Source: Melioribacteraceae bacterium (GTDB lineage Bacteria > Bacteroidota > Ignavibacteria > Ignavibacteriales > Melioribacteraceae). Taken from it: 64,000 bases of DNA. Shown piece after piece: positions 63,399 to 64,000 of this stretch. The notes under the pieces were generated by a model. The model was not told the DNA's origin. It searched no databases and was given only the letters and a program-made list of their open reading frames with translations. The stretch lies in the NCBI GenBank assembly GCA_022181065.1, contig BQMY01000083.1, positions 1-64,000 on the forward strand, written 5' to 3'. Positions within the stretch are counted from its first letter, which is position 1, and every line of letters begins with the position of its first letter. A program made the position numbers and the translations under genes.

Positions 63399-64000
63399 TT
63401 ATTGTCCTTCAATTTTAAAATTATCGGTTCTGAAAGGGTAAACAGGAAGACCGGGAGAGTTATATAAATTCACAAGTGGATAGTTCTTCCATGCATAACG
63501 CACAGCTATCGGGTTTTCCACTTCATTACTCCATAACACAATTTTGTCTCCGGATATCTCAGCGTGAGCCGGATAAAAATTCTCGTCCTCACCCGCGATT
63601 TTAAATTCGCGAATATCTTTACTATCGCTCACTCTTAAACCATCATAGACAAAATCAAATGAAACTATCGCTTTATCATCCTTAAATTCAACATCTTTAT
63701 ATACAGGTCCGTTAAACGGTAAATCTATTTTGTAGTAATTTTTTAATGCCTTCAGGGCCAGTCTTCTTCCCACTTCCTGCTTGTTTTTAGGATGGACATC
63801 AAAGGGATCACCAATATCGATCGCGGTTGCCATTCCTGTATTCTCAAGAACAAGAGCTTTTGCCTGTGATTCTCTCAGTGTACCCCAAATCTCACCGTCA
63901 ACGTTATAACTGCTGAGAGCATAATTTGCCAGCTGAACAAAATAAAAGTGTAAATCTTCATTATCAAAATGTGTTCGCCAGTGTTTAATCATACGAGGGA
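63399..64000 (-). CDS. Sialate O-acetylesterase-like protein (N-terminus outside window)
   Basis: Only the last ~200 residues lie in the window; codons for Pro-Arg precede MIKHWRTHF at the edge, so the frame continues. Seen are GTLRESQAKALVLENTGMATAIDIGDP and FDVHPKNKQEVGRRLALKAL, the typical C-terminal SGNH part of sialate O-acetylesterases with the catalytic Asp-x-His (DVHPKN). The ending is the beta-rich domain. Such enzymes remove acetyl groups from sugars. Here the likely target is acetylated alginate, since PL6 follows 2 bases downstream. That target is an inference. Confidence 0.85.
   Translation of the reverse strand, partial: PRMIKHWRTHFDNEDLHFYFVQLANYALSSYNVDGEIWGTLRESQAKALVLENTGMATAIDIGDPFDVHPKNKQEVGRRLALKALKNYYKIDLPFNGPVYKDVEFKDDKAIVSFDFVYDGLRVSDSKDIREFKIAGEDENFYPAHAEISGDKIVLWSNEVENPIAVRYAWKNYPLVNLYNSPGLPVYPFRTDNFKIEGQ

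Overview
The window looks like chromosome from a marine or sediment bacterium of the Bacteroidota/Chlorobiota lineage, most like Ignavibacteria. Several secreted proteins end in the type IX secretion sorting domain with the block NYPNPFNPxT, common in Ignavibacteria. One promoter matches the Bacteroidota pattern TTG-N20-TAnnTTTG. The DNA is AT-rich, and a menaquinone methyltransferase is present. The assignment is an inference; there is no rRNA in the window, and I see no tRNA.

Region 1 (1-19.4 kb) is mostly housekeeping: the end of a propeller/T9SS protein, an ABC-F ATPase, a ROK sugar kinase, rsmA, mgtE, a PAP2 membrane protein, a Cys-rich small protein, menG, a cluster of palindromes, a lipoprotein-rdgB-AhpD-like-uvrA operon, a YigZ-family gene, ackA, a 3-hydroxyacyl-CoA dehydrogenase, an ABC exporter pair and a metallophosphoesterase.

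Region 2 (19.6-34.2 kb) is accessory. It holds a family of secreted proteins that place lectin-like (ricin-type) or propeller-like repeats on a shared helical C-terminal domain, plus a decayed copy. It also has a GH5 glucanase with a T9SS tail, an SGNH-TPR protein, a methyltransferase paired with a lipoyl-less E2-type acyltransferase, a lamin-tail T9SS protein and a YdjC-type deacetylase.

Region 3 (34.3-55.9 kb) is a beta-1,3-glucan (laminarin-type) utilisation locus. Twelve genes run leftward with gaps of 16-67 bases, from a promoter with an overlapping palindrome near 55.9 kb to a terminator at 37.85 kb. In order they encode a clan GH-A glycosidase fused to an outer-membrane beta-barrel, a multi-module surface lipoprotein, a ROK repressor, GH16, a GPH sugar symporter, a sugar-binding lipoprotein, a universal stress protein, a cytoplasmic GH17, GH30, GH16, a GH17 lipoprotein and a T9SS glycan-binding protein. 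A large cytoplasmic protein, probably a GH149-type beta-1,3-oligoglucan phosphorylase, follows the terminator. No SusC/SusD pair is present. The inferred flow is surface capture and cleavage (GH16, GH30, GH17), import by the symporter, then intracellular GH17 and phosphorolysis.

Region 4 (56.2-64 kb) is a leftward alginate-type operon: a sialate O-acetylesterase-like protein (cut by the window edge), PL6 alginate lyase, a heparinase II/III-fold lyase, KDPG aldolase, a beta-helix lipoprotein and a ThuA-like protein.

The best candidates for something undescribed are the glycosidase/beta-barrel fusion inside a Sus-less glucan operon and the lectin/propeller plus helical-domain family at 19.6-30 kb.
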